Shown here: in pieces, positions 36,852 to 44,930 of the stretch | Layout of the letters: each line of letters starts with the position of its first letter | Position numbering within the stretch: the first letter of the stretch is position 1 | Source: SAR116 cluster bacterium AG-447-C21 | GTDB taxonomy: Bacteria; Pseudomonadota; Alphaproteobacteria; Thalassobaculales; Thalassobaculaceae | Assembly (NCBI GenBank): GCA_003212315.1 | Contig: QCQB01000009.1 | Span: 1-64,000 of the forward strand | Length of the DNA stretch: 64,000 nt | Direction: 5' to 3' | Translations under genes and position numbers: made by a program | Notes under the pieces: generated by a model | Told to the model about the DNA's origin: nothing | Seen by the model: only the letters and a program-made list of their open reading frames with translations | The model's database searches: none

Positions 36852-37958
36852 TTAGTTTAGATTATATAGTTCCAGTGCGTTTTTAAGAAAAAATGCTTCT
36901 TTTTGCTCTTTGCCTACCCTTATTGGCAATGCGCGACTAGGTTCATCAAAATCCCAGTGTGGATAATCGGTAGCAAAGAGTAATTTTTCCCAACCAATCC
37001 ACTCTATCGTATCGAGCAGATGCTCGCGCGGTTCTGGTTCTTCCATTGGTTGTGTTGTTAACCACACGTGCTGACGAATTAATTCTGAAGGAGGTCTAGT
37101 TACATGCGGTATTTCGGCCCTCATTCTGTTCCAGAGTTTATCGAGACGCCATGATAATGCGGGTAACCACGCAAAACCCGCTTCCACTAAAATAAGTTTC
37201 AGTGTTGGAAAGCGCTCAAAAACTCCTTCAAACACCATACTTGTCAGCAACGATTGAGTATTTTCTGCATGTCCAACCATTTCCTCGATATAAAAGGATG
37301 GCCACCCACCGCCCGTCACAGGAGCTCCGCCATAACCAAACGCATGCACAGCCACGGGGAGGTTGGCTCTGCATGCAGCTTCAAATATTGGCCAATATTT
37401 TCTTTGTCCAAGTGGCTCTGCTGTTCGGCTCAATAAAAGAATTTGAGCAAAATTACTATCTCCACCCCATAAGTCTATCTCTTTAACTGATGCCGAGGGA
37501 TCTTCATAAGGGACCATCAAGGACGCCTTTAATCGTGATTCCTTTGAAGTCCATTCAGCTATTTGCCAATGATTAACAGCATTACAGTAGACGGCAGAAA
37601 AGTCCTGGTTTTGAACACCCTGGCCACAACTTAATGGGTTCAGTATTCCCAATTGAACATTGTTAGCATCGAGATGCTGACTGCGCATAAAGTCCAGATC
37701 ACTGCCAGGCTTCCCCCCCCCCGGAGGATATGCGTCCCGTCGGGCTGCGTTGGGTTGCCCTTTTGGAAAGGCGGGGCCAGTTGGAAATCCTTGGCGATAA
37801 ATTATCCCATAGGTCTCCATATAGTCCTGCCATCGCTTTGATAGGTAGGGATATATCTCAACAGGCACTGACTTTGGTGCTGGATGTATATCGCAGTCTG
37901 CTATAGCTAATTTGATCTTTTGGTCTGTGGCGACGCGATCCATCAACTGAATGTTCAT
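36852..37958 (-). CDS. Amidohydrolase-2 (ACMSD-like) family protein A
   Basis: 368 residues. Metal-dependent TIM-barrel of the PF04909 type that holds decarboxylases and hydrolases such as ACMSD and gamma-resorcylate decarboxylase. DCDIHP (D23, H25) near the N-terminus, AVHAFG in the middle and ATDYPHWD near the C-terminus are the metal-site blocks. It is a paralogue of the next gene (EIPxVxRxPxE, LxFATDYPHWxFD). A ten-G tract in the coding strand at 37713-37722 encodes PPGGGK; the frame is intact. It sits 12 bases upstream of the Rieske gene. Substrate unknown. Confidence 0.85.
   Translation of the reverse strand: MNIQLMDRVATDQKIKLAIADCDIHPAPKSVPVEIYPYLSKRWQDYMETYGIIYRQGFPTGPAFPKGQPNAARRDAYPPGGGKPGSDLDFMRSQHLDANNVQLGILNPLSCGQGVQNQDFSAVYCNAVNHWQIAEWTSKESRLKASLMVPYEDPSASVKEIDLWGGDSNFAQILLLSRTAEPLGQRKYWPIFEAACRANLPVAVHAFGYGGAPVTGGGWPSFYIEEMVGHAENTQSLLTSMVFEGVFERFPTLKLILVEAGFAWLPALSWRLDKLWNRMRAEIPHVTRPPSELIRQHVWLTTQPMEEPEPREHLLDTIEWIGWEKLLFATDYPHWDFDEPSRALPIRVGKEQKEAFFLKNALELYNLN
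37713..37722. repeat. Ten-base C homopolymer inside a coding sequence
   Basis: A run of ten C on the plus strand (G on the coding strand) inside amidohydrolase A. It is the longest G/C homopolymer I noticed in this AT-rich window. One-base slippage would shift the frame early in the gene, so it could be a phase-variation switch or a sequencing-error hotspot. In this sequence it is in frame. Confidence 0.8.
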
Positions 37959-37981
37959 ATTACTCTCCCGAGATCGAGATA

Positions 37982-39046
37982 TTATTGTAACCTAGGATAC
38001 GTGTTTTTGGGGTTTTCTACCATTATTTTTGTCGCTAATTCCTTAGAAATCCCGTCCGGAATAACATCAACGCCGTCAAATTGCCAATGAGGATAGTCGG
38101 TTGAGAAAATAATCATCTCATCTGAGCCCATATGATCCATTAATCGCTCGAGCTGTTCCGAGGTAGGTGGCGCATCAACAGGTTGCAGTGTTAAACGAAT
38201 ATGATCTCGAGCTATCTCAGTTGGAGTTCGGTCTACCCATGGGATTTCTGCGCGCAAGCCTCGCCAAAATTTTGTCAGTCTCCATAAATGGGCTGGTAAC
38301 CACGAAAAGCCTGACTCTGCGAGGACTACCTTTAAATCTGGATATTCCGAAAAAACCCCTTCGCAGATGAAACTTGAAACCATATTGTGAAAGGCGGGTG
38401 CCTGTGATGCATAATCTTCAGCATAGTAAGAAGGCCAGCCAACCGATGTTACGGGATGCTTATAGGCACTGCCTGCATGCACACAAATTGGCATATTATG
38501 ACGTTGAGCTGCTGCATAAATTGGCCAATACGATCTCCTTCCCAAAGGTTTTTCGTCCATTACCAGCATTAAAATGGATACAAAACGGGGGTCAGAGGCT
38601 ACTCTCTCGATTTCAGCGACAGCCATCTCAGAGTTCTGGGTTGGGATCACAATTGAAGCTCGTAACCTTGGATCTTTATTCAGTAATTCTGCAATCATCC
38701 AGTCGTTAACGGCTGAAGCGAAAGCGGCGGCCAAATCTTCGCTCATCAGTAGCTGAACTCCGTACAAACAGTTGCATATAGCGATACTGGTTTGAAATGT
38801 GTCTAACGCCTGGGTTGAGATTGTATTAGCATCCGCAGCAGGCATTCCCAATTTTGGTCGCCAGTCTGGTCTGGCGGTTAGAGGTGCATTTTTTGGATAG
38901 GCAATAGTTTGAAGATCGTGAACCCCACGTTGTGATATGGTATCCCGCCAATGATCATTAAAATAAGGCAGAAGGGCCTCGATATTTGGCACAGAGGGAT
39001 GAATATCACAATCTATTGCGCCTTTCGTCATTATCGAGGGACTCAT
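37982..39046 (-). CDS. Amidohydrolase-2 (ACMSD-like) family protein B
   Basis: 354 residues, paralogous to the downstream gene 23 bases away. DCDIHPS (D14, H16) opens the metal site; ICVHAGS and STDYPHWQFD supply the other ligand regions. It shares SxGWPSYYxE and AESGFSWLPAHLWRL with its neighbour and with PF04909 enzymes next to amidohydrolase pairs in other proteobacteria. Two different paralogues suggest either a heteromer or two consecutive steps. The reaction (decarboxylation or C-N hydrolysis) is unknown. Confidence 0.85.
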   Translation of the reverse strand: MSPSIMTKGAIDCDIHPSVPNIEALLPYFNDHWRDTISQRGVHDLQTIAYPKNAPLTARPDWRPKLGMPAADANTISTQALDTFQTSIAICNCLYGVQLLMSEDLAAAFASAVNDWMIAELLNKDPRLRASIVIPTQNSEMAVAEIERVASDPRFVSILMLVMDEKPLGRRSYWPIYAAAQRHNMPICVHAGSAYKHPVTSVGWPSYYAEDYASQAPAFHNMVSSFICEGVFSEYPDLKVVLAESGFSWLPAHLWRLTKFWRGLRAEIPWVDRTPTEIARDHIRLTLQPVDAPPTSEQLERLMDHMGSDEMIIFSTDYPHWQFDGVDVIPDGISKELATKIMVENPKNTYPRLQ

Positions 39047-39188
39047 TATTTTTTATTCCTAATTTATTATTTCCGTTTTCGCGATATTTGTCTGTGTGAC
39101 GTAATTTGTCAAATATTCAATCTGAAGTGTCTATTACTATCCGGTATTGATGTGCTTCAAAAAGCTCATTTCAAAGGGTCTTCATGTT

Positions 39189-40031
39189 TCATACAGGAGC
39201 ATCGCCTCTCACAACGACGCGATGGACCGATCTTTTCTCCTTAGCTGCATCGTATGGTTCGACGCAGTGCATCGTACATCGATTATCCCACATTAGGACA
39301 TCATCTATTTGCCATTTGTGACGGTATATCAAGTCCTGTTGCGTGGCGTGAGTCTCTAGGTCGGCAAGTATAGCTTCCCCTTCTTCAAATGCCATATCAA
39401 CAATATGACTAGAATGGTTGCCTATATACAGCGATTTTTTTCCTGTTTCTGGATGTGTTCGGACGATAGGGTGTTTGACGGGTGGAGCTGCCTTGATTTC
39501 GTCTGGTGTAGCAGGTCTTTCATTAGACTTTTCTCTACTCCGAACCCAATCGTGAACTGCAAATAGATTGTCGATACCCGTTTTCATATTATTCGACAGC
39601 TTATCGTAAGCGCGGGTCATATCGGCAAACAGCGTATCACCTCCGACCCGGGCGATTGCGGGTGAGCGCAAGATCGTGGTTAAAGAAGGTGTTGCTGTAT
39701 ATGATTTATCCGTGTGCCAAACTTGGGTGCCTTTTTCGGGGTGGACCCCCGTTGTTTCACCATTAGGTTTTACGTTCGAAAAAACTTGCACAGATGGTAA
39801 TGCTTTATGTCGAGTTGATTTGTTAATATGTCCATCCAGCACCCCAAACAACATTCCAAATTTTTGATGAGCTTCGTCGTCCAGGGGTTGGTTGCGAAAT
39901 ATTAATACTTTATGTTTTAAAAATGCTTCATGGATAATTTTGAATTGCTGCTTATTAACGCCGTTCTGTATATCGATGCCATCTATTTCAGCGGCAAAAG
40001 AATTTTCGAAAGGTTTCACCGTTATTTGCAT
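39189..40031 (-). CDS. TauD/TfdA-family dioxygenase A
   Basis: 280 residues. Iron and 2-oxoglutarate dioxygenase: H106 and D108 in VWHTDKSY, H255 in MWDNRCTMHCVEPY and R271 near the C-terminus. The RTHPETGKKSLYIGNH block is typical of the TfdA branch. I start at ATG 40031 after a GAGAAA site; a TTG four codons upstream is in frame. It lies 105 bases after the molybdoenzyme and 142 bases before the amidohydrolases. Taurine, sulfonates, 2,4-D-like ethers and amino acids are known family substrates; none can be picked here. Confidence 0.87.
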   Translation of the reverse strand: MQITVKPFENSFAAEIDGIDIQNGVNKQQFKIIHEAFLKHKVLIFRNQPLDDEAHQKFGMLFGVLDGHINKSTRHKALPSVQVFSNVKPNGETTGVHPEKGTQVWHTDKSYTATPSLTTILRSPAIARVGGDTLFADMTRAYDKLSNNMKTGIDNLFAVHDWVRSREKSNERPATPDEIKAAPPVKHPIVRTHPETGKKSLYIGNHSSHIVDMAFEEGEAILADLETHATQQDLIYRHKWQIDDVLMWDNRCTMHCVEPYDAAKEKRSVHRVVVRGDAPV

Positions 40032-40136
40032 CTGTTTTCTCAATTCGAATAATAAGTTGTTTAAAATTCAGAGATTGATATCACAAATAAACAATTTTTC
40101 AGGACGTTGGGATCGCCATCATGATTGATAACACTA

Positions 40137-43088
40137 TCAATTTGCTGCTTTTTTTGTGACTTTACAGAGTAACGATTTCAAATTTGTTTGCTCGGAAATA
40201 GGGTCTCTTTGTGTTTTGTCAGTTAAGAAGTTGACCGGTCGCCATGGGTTGAAGGGTTGCCGCTCACCCCAGCCAATTGGCAAAAAAACCGCTTGTTTAC
40301 GAATTCCATGGAACACCCATGCCTTGGCTTGAATGGCGCCGTGTTTACTTTCTACCTCGATTAGATCACCGTCTTGTATAGAAAGTTCTTCAGCAGTGAT
40401 AGGGTGAATTTGAGCATACAAGTCCGGCCACATCTCTTGGGCCTGCCAGGAATAATGTGTCCAGCTATGGAAATGAGGAGCAGCAGGTCTTCCAGTTAAT
40501 AATTCTAGCCAAAATCCTTCAGATCTAATCCGTTGACCGGGTTGAGCCTCCTCGGGTTGAACTATCCTGCCAGTCACAGCCATTCCTCCAGATGCAAAGG
40601 GGCCTAAAATTCCGTCCGATCCATCATCATCTATAATCTCCATGTGAGCCATATCGATTAAACTTTCGCGTTCACCATAAAATTCTGGATATGCAGTCAG
40701 CCCATATGGTTCAAACTTCGCGTTCAATTCTTCTGTCCAGAATTCAAGCTTGCCGCTTTTGGTTGGGAATCTATGACCCTCCGGAGCCCCCGCTGCTGTT
40801 GTTCCTTCCAAGTATAGGGTTTGAATTTCTGGCGCGTCTTCACTCGGCACGGGAAATCGCACCCAACGATAAGGGTTTGAATGCAGCCGTTTTTGTGTAA
40901 CACCCCGCAATTGTATATTGCTTATTAACGCTTCATCCCAAAATTTTCTTGAGTCCTTCCAATCTTCTAGAAGTACATCTTGGAACCCAAAACGTTTTCC
41001 CAATTCGATCCATATCCAACCGTCAGGTTTTGCCTCGCCAGGAGCCTCTATCATCTTATCAATCCATACAATACGGCGGTCTTCGCAGGCTCTACCAACT
41101 TCACCTTTTTCAATACCAGTGGCCGCTGGTAATACATAGTCTGCCCATGCACTAGTTTCATTGGGAAAAATATCTATGTGAATTAAAAGTTCTAGAGCGG
41201 CTAGTGCTTCGCGGGTTTTATTCTGATCGGGCCACAAAGCCATAGGATTGTTATTAACAATCATTGCTTTTAAGTCATAAGGCTTACCCTCCAAGATAGC
41301 TTTAGTCCATCCTATGGGGCTCGTTCGTAGCTTCGGCTTGCTGACTGAAGCTAGGCGATCTTCAGGAATGTCTAAGTCGATAGGAAGCGATGCAGACATA
41401 TTAAAATAGGCGCCACCGGGACGCCCCCAATTTCCCGTGATAGCCGCTAAAAACATCAAAACACGGTTGGATTGAGTTGAATTCATATGTTGATTAATGC
41501 CCCGGCTTCCATAAATTATACAGCCATCCGCGCTAGCTATCTTCTCAGCGAGAATTCGAATTGCTTGTGGTGTTAAATCGGCAATCTCTGCTGCCCATTC
41601 GGGTGTATATTGTCTCCTTAGTATAAAATCCCGCCATTTTTGCCAACCCAAGACCCATGAATTACAAAAACTCTCATCATGTAAATGGTTTGATAGAATA
41701 TGGTAAGCGATTGACAAACTCAGCGCCATATCACCCCCTGGACGTATTGGGATATGCCAATCTGCTTTTGATGCCGTGACTGTTTTTCTTGGGTCTATTA
41801 CAATCATTTCAGCACCGCGTTTGAGACGCCAATCATTAATCATCCCAAAGTGCACGGGTCTTGTTTCTGCTTGATTGTCGCCCCAATAAATATGAAGCGA
41901 AGCGGAACCCATATCTTCCTCGGTATAGGTATTGCCAGGTCCTCCGTACCCTTGGGTCATTGAATAAGCTAAGTTTTTCCCAGATGAACAAAAAGGTTCT
42001 GTTGTCACGAAATTGGGAGTTCCCCACAATTTTGCGAACATTCTTATATATCCCCGGTTGGTGAGTGTGCCGGTTCTGGTTCCGGAAAATAGCCCAAGGG
42101 ATTCACTGCCAAAATTTGATTTTATGGCAGCTAGTTTTGTTGAAATCTCATCTAGTGCTTGCTTCCAACTCACAGGCTTAAATTTATTTTCTCCACGGGT
42201 ACCAATTCTTTTTAATGGTTGTGTGAGTCGTTTTTCACTCGAGTAAAGTTGCAGTGATAGTTGGGATTTGGGACAAACCTTTCCCTTTAGTATGGGGTCT
42301 TCTTCGTTCCCCGTTACTTTCACCAGCCTATTTTTATGAAAATGGAATTTAGCCGTACAACTATTGAAGCAAATGTTGCAGCCACCAGCTTCCGTTCGAT
42401 CAACTTTTCTTTCATCCCGCGGAAATCCATAGGGGAAGTCAGCTTTATTTGAGGAAATTCTATAGCCTGTATCCAAAACGCTCGGAACAGTGCGTTTGTG
42501 CGCGTCAAAAGGGTCATTTCGGTTTTGTTCTCGGTCTAAATAAATAGTGGCCGGGCCTAATAGGAAAGGGTCATTATCGATCTGCTTTCTGCCTATGGAT
42601 TGTGCTTTTAACTTTAGCTCATCGTGATTACCAAATGTTATAGCGTTTGTAGGGCAAACTGACGCACAAGCGGTAGTTTTTCCTCCTTCTTCTCTATGTT
42701 CAAAGCACAAATCGCATTTCACAGCATGATGTCCCTCCGAATCGTAACCCATCGCGCCGTAAGGACAAGCTGTGACGCATTCGCCACATCCAACACAAGT
42801 GTCCTCATTTACTCGCACAATTCCTGTGTTTGGATCTTTAGAAATAGCTTTGGGGTTCACCGGGCATGCTCGAATGCAGGCTGGTCTTTCGCATTGCTGG
42901 CACGATAAAGCTAGGAAATCTAAAGTTGTTGATAGGTCAGTATTTTGTTTTTGCTCTTCACCTGCGAACCATACCACTCGGTTACGACGTTCCCCAGGCC
43001 CTAAGCCATTCTCTGTTTTGCATGCAACCTCACAGCTCTTGCATCCAGTGCATCGCTCAAGGTCAATCATCAAGGCTAGTCGTGTCAT
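40137..43088 (-). CDS. Fused four-cluster ferredoxin/molybdopterin oxidoreductase
   Basis: 983 residues in one chain. Residues 1-180 form a DmsB/PsrB-type electron-transfer module with 16 Cys for four [4Fe-4S] clusters (13, 16, 19, 23; 63, 66, 71, 75; 98, 101, 104, 108; 125, 128, 141, 145). From about 230 runs a DMSO-reductase-family catalytic subunit with a fifth cluster motif (C237, C240, C244, C272), a candidate Mo-ligand C367 in TEPFCSSG, and a C-terminal dinucleotide-binding domain. No Tat signal, so it faces the cytoplasm. ATG 43088 overlaps the cytochrome b stop (ATGA). These subunits are normally separate proteins. Substrate unknown. Confidence 0.9.
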   Translation of the reverse strand: MTRLALMIDLERCTGCKSCEVACKTENGLGPGERRNRVVWFAGEEQKQNTDLSTTLDFLALSCQQCERPACIRACPVNPKAISKDPNTGIVRVNEDTCVGCGECVTACPYGAMGYDSEGHHAVKCDLCFEHREEGGKTTACASVCPTNAITFGNHDELKLKAQSIGRKQIDNDPFLLGPATIYLDREQNRNDPFDAHKRTVPSVLDTGYRISSNKADFPYGFPRDERKVDRTEAGGCNICFNSCTAKFHFHKNRLVKVTGNEEDPILKGKVCPKSQLSLQLYSSEKRLTQPLKRIGTRGENKFKPVSWKQALDEISTKLAAIKSNFGSESLGLFSGTRTGTLTNRGYIRMFAKLWGTPNFVTTEPFCSSGKNLAYSMTQGYGGPGNTYTEEDMGSASLHIYWGDNQAETRPVHFGMINDWRLKRGAEMIVIDPRKTVTASKADWHIPIRPGGDMALSLSIAYHILSNHLHDESFCNSWVLGWQKWRDFILRRQYTPEWAAEIADLTPQAIRILAEKIASADGCIIYGSRGINQHMNSTQSNRVLMFLAAITGNWGRPGGAYFNMSASLPIDLDIPEDRLASVSKPKLRTSPIGWTKAILEGKPYDLKAMIVNNNPMALWPDQNKTREALAALELLIHIDIFPNETSAWADYVLPAATGIEKGEVGRACEDRRIVWIDKMIEAPGEAKPDGWIWIELGKRFGFQDVLLEDWKDSRKFWDEALISNIQLRGVTQKRLHSNPYRWVRFPVPSEDAPEIQTLYLEGTTAAGAPEGHRFPTKSGKLEFWTEELNAKFEPYGLTAYPEFYGERESLIDMAHMEIIDDDGSDGILGPFASGGMAVTGRIVQPEEAQPGQRIRSEGFWLELLTGRPAAPHFHSWTHYSWQAQEMWPDLYAQIHPITAEELSIQDGDLIEVESKHGAIQAKAWVFHGIRKQAVFLPIGWGERQPFNPWRPVNFLTDKTQRDPISEQTNLKSLLCKVTKKAAN

Positions 43089-43879
43089 GATCCCCACTTT
43101 GTTATATGCCACCAGTAGATATGACGATCTTCGGCAACATATCCTGCAAAAAATATTGTAGTTATGACGTGTATGATGAGGCCCAATAAAAAAGCTATGG
43201 ATAAAAGTCGATGAATACTGCGATAATATGCTTGTACGAATGATACAGATTTTCGGGTTTTTAAAAGAATAGTTTCTCTTTCGACAGCCTGATAATATCG
43301 AAAGGCTAAAATGGGCGTTTTTATCCAGTTTTTAGCTTGTATAGAGAAAAAGGCTTCGTTAGCAGAAGGATCGATTTTTTTAAGTAAACGCTGTTTATAG
43401 TTAATTAACTTGTTGAGCTCATTTTGCATAGTTTCGTCGGGTTTAGAAAATCCAGTTCGTTTAGTTCCAAAAACATTTCCCATTTTTCGAGAAAGAACCA
43501 AACGCGCATAGATGCCGAGGGCAGCTATTATGAGTAGTAGAATGATCAATATCCCTGGAATACTCAGTATAGCTAAACCTGAATGCGCGATTATTAAAAT
43601 AAAACCTATATTTGCTAACCAAACGTGCGCTTTAAATCCCTTTTTTCCAGATTTGCCAAAGCGTTTAGCTAGTATAGCTAGAAATGATAATAGGAGTAGT
43701 ACTGATCCGATTATGGCGAGTGATTGAAGTAAAGGACTACCCGGTTGCCTTAATTCGGAAGGGAAATATTGCAAGGTTACTAAAGTAATTAAACTAATTA
43801 TGACCGCGCCACAAACGATGTTTATCAAGTGAAAATCACTTAAGTCTTGAGATTTTGGTTTATTCAACGGTTCAATCAA
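43085..43879 (-). CDS. Membrane cytochrome b-like anchor subunit
   Basis: 264 residues with about five hydrophobic helices. Two His pairs with the 13-residue spacing of bis-His heme b sites lie in helices: H85 and H99 (AHVWLANIGFILIIAH) and H223 and H237 (IHRLLSIAFLLGLIIH). That implies a diheme quinone-reactive subunit. It overlaps the TauD gene upstream and the molybdoenzyme downstream by four bases each, so it is almost surely the membrane partner of the latter. I do not recognise a named family; the soluble stretch 130-200 is unfamiliar. Confidence 0.75.
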   Translation of the reverse strand: MIEPLNKPKSQDLSDFHLINIVCGAVIISLITLVTLQYFPSELRQPGSPLLQSLAIIGSVLLLLSFLAILAKRFGKSGKKGFKAHVWLANIGFILIIAHSGLAILSIPGILIILLLIIAALGIYARLVLSRKMGNVFGTKRTGFSKPDETMQNELNKLINYKQRLLKKIDPSANEAFFSIQAKNWIKTPILAFRYYQAVERETILLKTRKSVSFVQAYYRSIHRLLSIAFLLGLIIHVITTIFFAGYVAEDRHIYWWHITKWGS

Positions 43880-44712
43880 CGTGGTTCACACCCCTCGAGC
43901 GTGATGCGTTGCATGTGTCGTCGTTTTTTCTGGTAATCATTGATGGCATTATGAAGTGTTGTTCTATTATCCCAAACAGCAATTGATCCCGGTCTCCATC
44001 TAAATCGACAGGTAAACTCTGGCTTTACCATATATTCACAAAGATAATCAATTAGAGGCTTGCTCTCTTCTTCCGACATATTCTTAAACTTATATGTATG
44101 GGATTTATTGATATAAATAGATTTTTTCCCAGTATCAGGATGAGTTCTTATTACAGGATGCGCTGACTCAAAACTTTCAGATTTCTTATTATAGGTACCC
44201 TTCATTGCATTCAGCCTGCTCATGCCAGCAGCCCGTCCGCCTTGATAACCTTTTTCAGAAGAGTTGATGCCGATCAAGTTGCACAATAATTTTTTCATGC
44301 CTTCTGAGAGTTGTTCGTATGCCATATTTGTATTGCAAAAGAGGGTATCCCCGCCATATTCAGGCACTTCTTTGGCATATAATAGTGTAGCTTTCGCCGG
44401 CCGTTCCATATAACTCGTGTCCGAGTGCCAAGACCCTCCAAAATTTTTTTCATCGGACTCGGTTTTTATTATTTCTATTACTTCTGGCACGTCTGGCAGT
44501 CCCTGGATAAAAGGATAAACGGCGGGCTCCCCAAATGTTTTTGAGAATTTTAAAAGGCCGGTAGCAGAGAGGGTTTGTTCTCTAAAAAACAGCACTCTGT
44601 GCTTTAGAAAGGCTTCATAGAGCCTGCTAGTATGACTGTTGGAAGGTTTAACCGAGAGATCCAATCCGGATATTTCGGCGCCCAAAGCACCGGCAATAGG
44701 AATTATTTTCAT
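43876..44712 (-). CDS. TauD/TfdA-family dioxygenase B
   Basis: 278 residues. Iron and 2-oxoglutarate dioxygenase: H96 and D98 in SWHSDTSY, H254 in VWDNRTTLHNAINDY, R269 in HMQRI. It resembles TauD A in plan but is clearly diverged. It is the first gene of the minus-strand cluster and its stop overlaps the cytochrome b start in ATGA, which ties dioxygenase and molybdoenzyme expression together. A substrate shared with the molybdoenzyme is inferred. Confidence 0.88.
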   Translation of the reverse strand: MKIIPIAGALGAEISGLDLSVKPSNSHTSRLYEAFLKHRVLFFREQTLSATGLLKFSKTFGEPAVYPFIQGLPDVPEVIEIIKTESDEKNFGGSWHSDTSYMERPAKATLLYAKEVPEYGGDTLFCNTNMAYEQLSEGMKKLLCNLIGINSSEKGYQGGRAAGMSRLNAMKGTYNKKSESFESAHPVIRTHPDTGKKSIYINKSHTYKFKNMSEEESKPLIDYLCEYMVKPEFTCRFRWRPGSIAVWDNRTTLHNAINDYQKKRRHMQRITLEGCEPR

Positions 44713-44784
44713 ATGAAATCTGGCCTAACGGGTTATTTTAAAATTTAAATAAATTACCGAACCCGAATATCTTAACCTATTTTT

Positions 44785-44806
44785 ATTTACTTTCGCGAGA
44801 GTAAAT
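44785..44806. promoter_or_regulatory. 22-bp near-perfect palindrome, probable operator
   Basis: ATTTACT, then TTCGCGAG, then AGTAAAT: 20 of 22 positions obey dyad symmetry, with a TCGCGA core. It lies in the 218-base gap between divergent TauD B and the acyl-CoA ligase, about 75 bases before the first and 125 before the second start. The shape fits a TetR- or GntR-type dimer site. No regulator gene is adjacent. Confidence 0.5.
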
Positions 44807-44907
44807 TACTATTAACCGTCAAAATGGTTTATCTCCGTGTTGGGGTGCATGAAAGTTTGTAGAGTCTCAAGATATATGGTTTTATTATTCCAGTTCTGGG
44901 GTCGCAT

Positions 44908-44913
44908 TATAAT
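44908..44913 (+). promoter_or_regulatory. TATAAT -10 element of the acyl-CoA ligase gene
   Basis: Perfect TATAAT. Transcription would start near 44920, which overlaps the upstream ATG at 44919 and supports translation from ATG 44931 behind GGGGGA (44920-44925). No convincing -35 is seen, so activation by a regulator is possible. Confidence 0.45.
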
Positions 44914-44930
44914 AGCTCATGGGGGATATC

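Noticed and set aside
42772-43161. Plus-strand 129-codon frame over the ferredoxin module
   Set aside because: Opposite 16 conserved cluster cysteines on the minus strand; cannot be the real gene.
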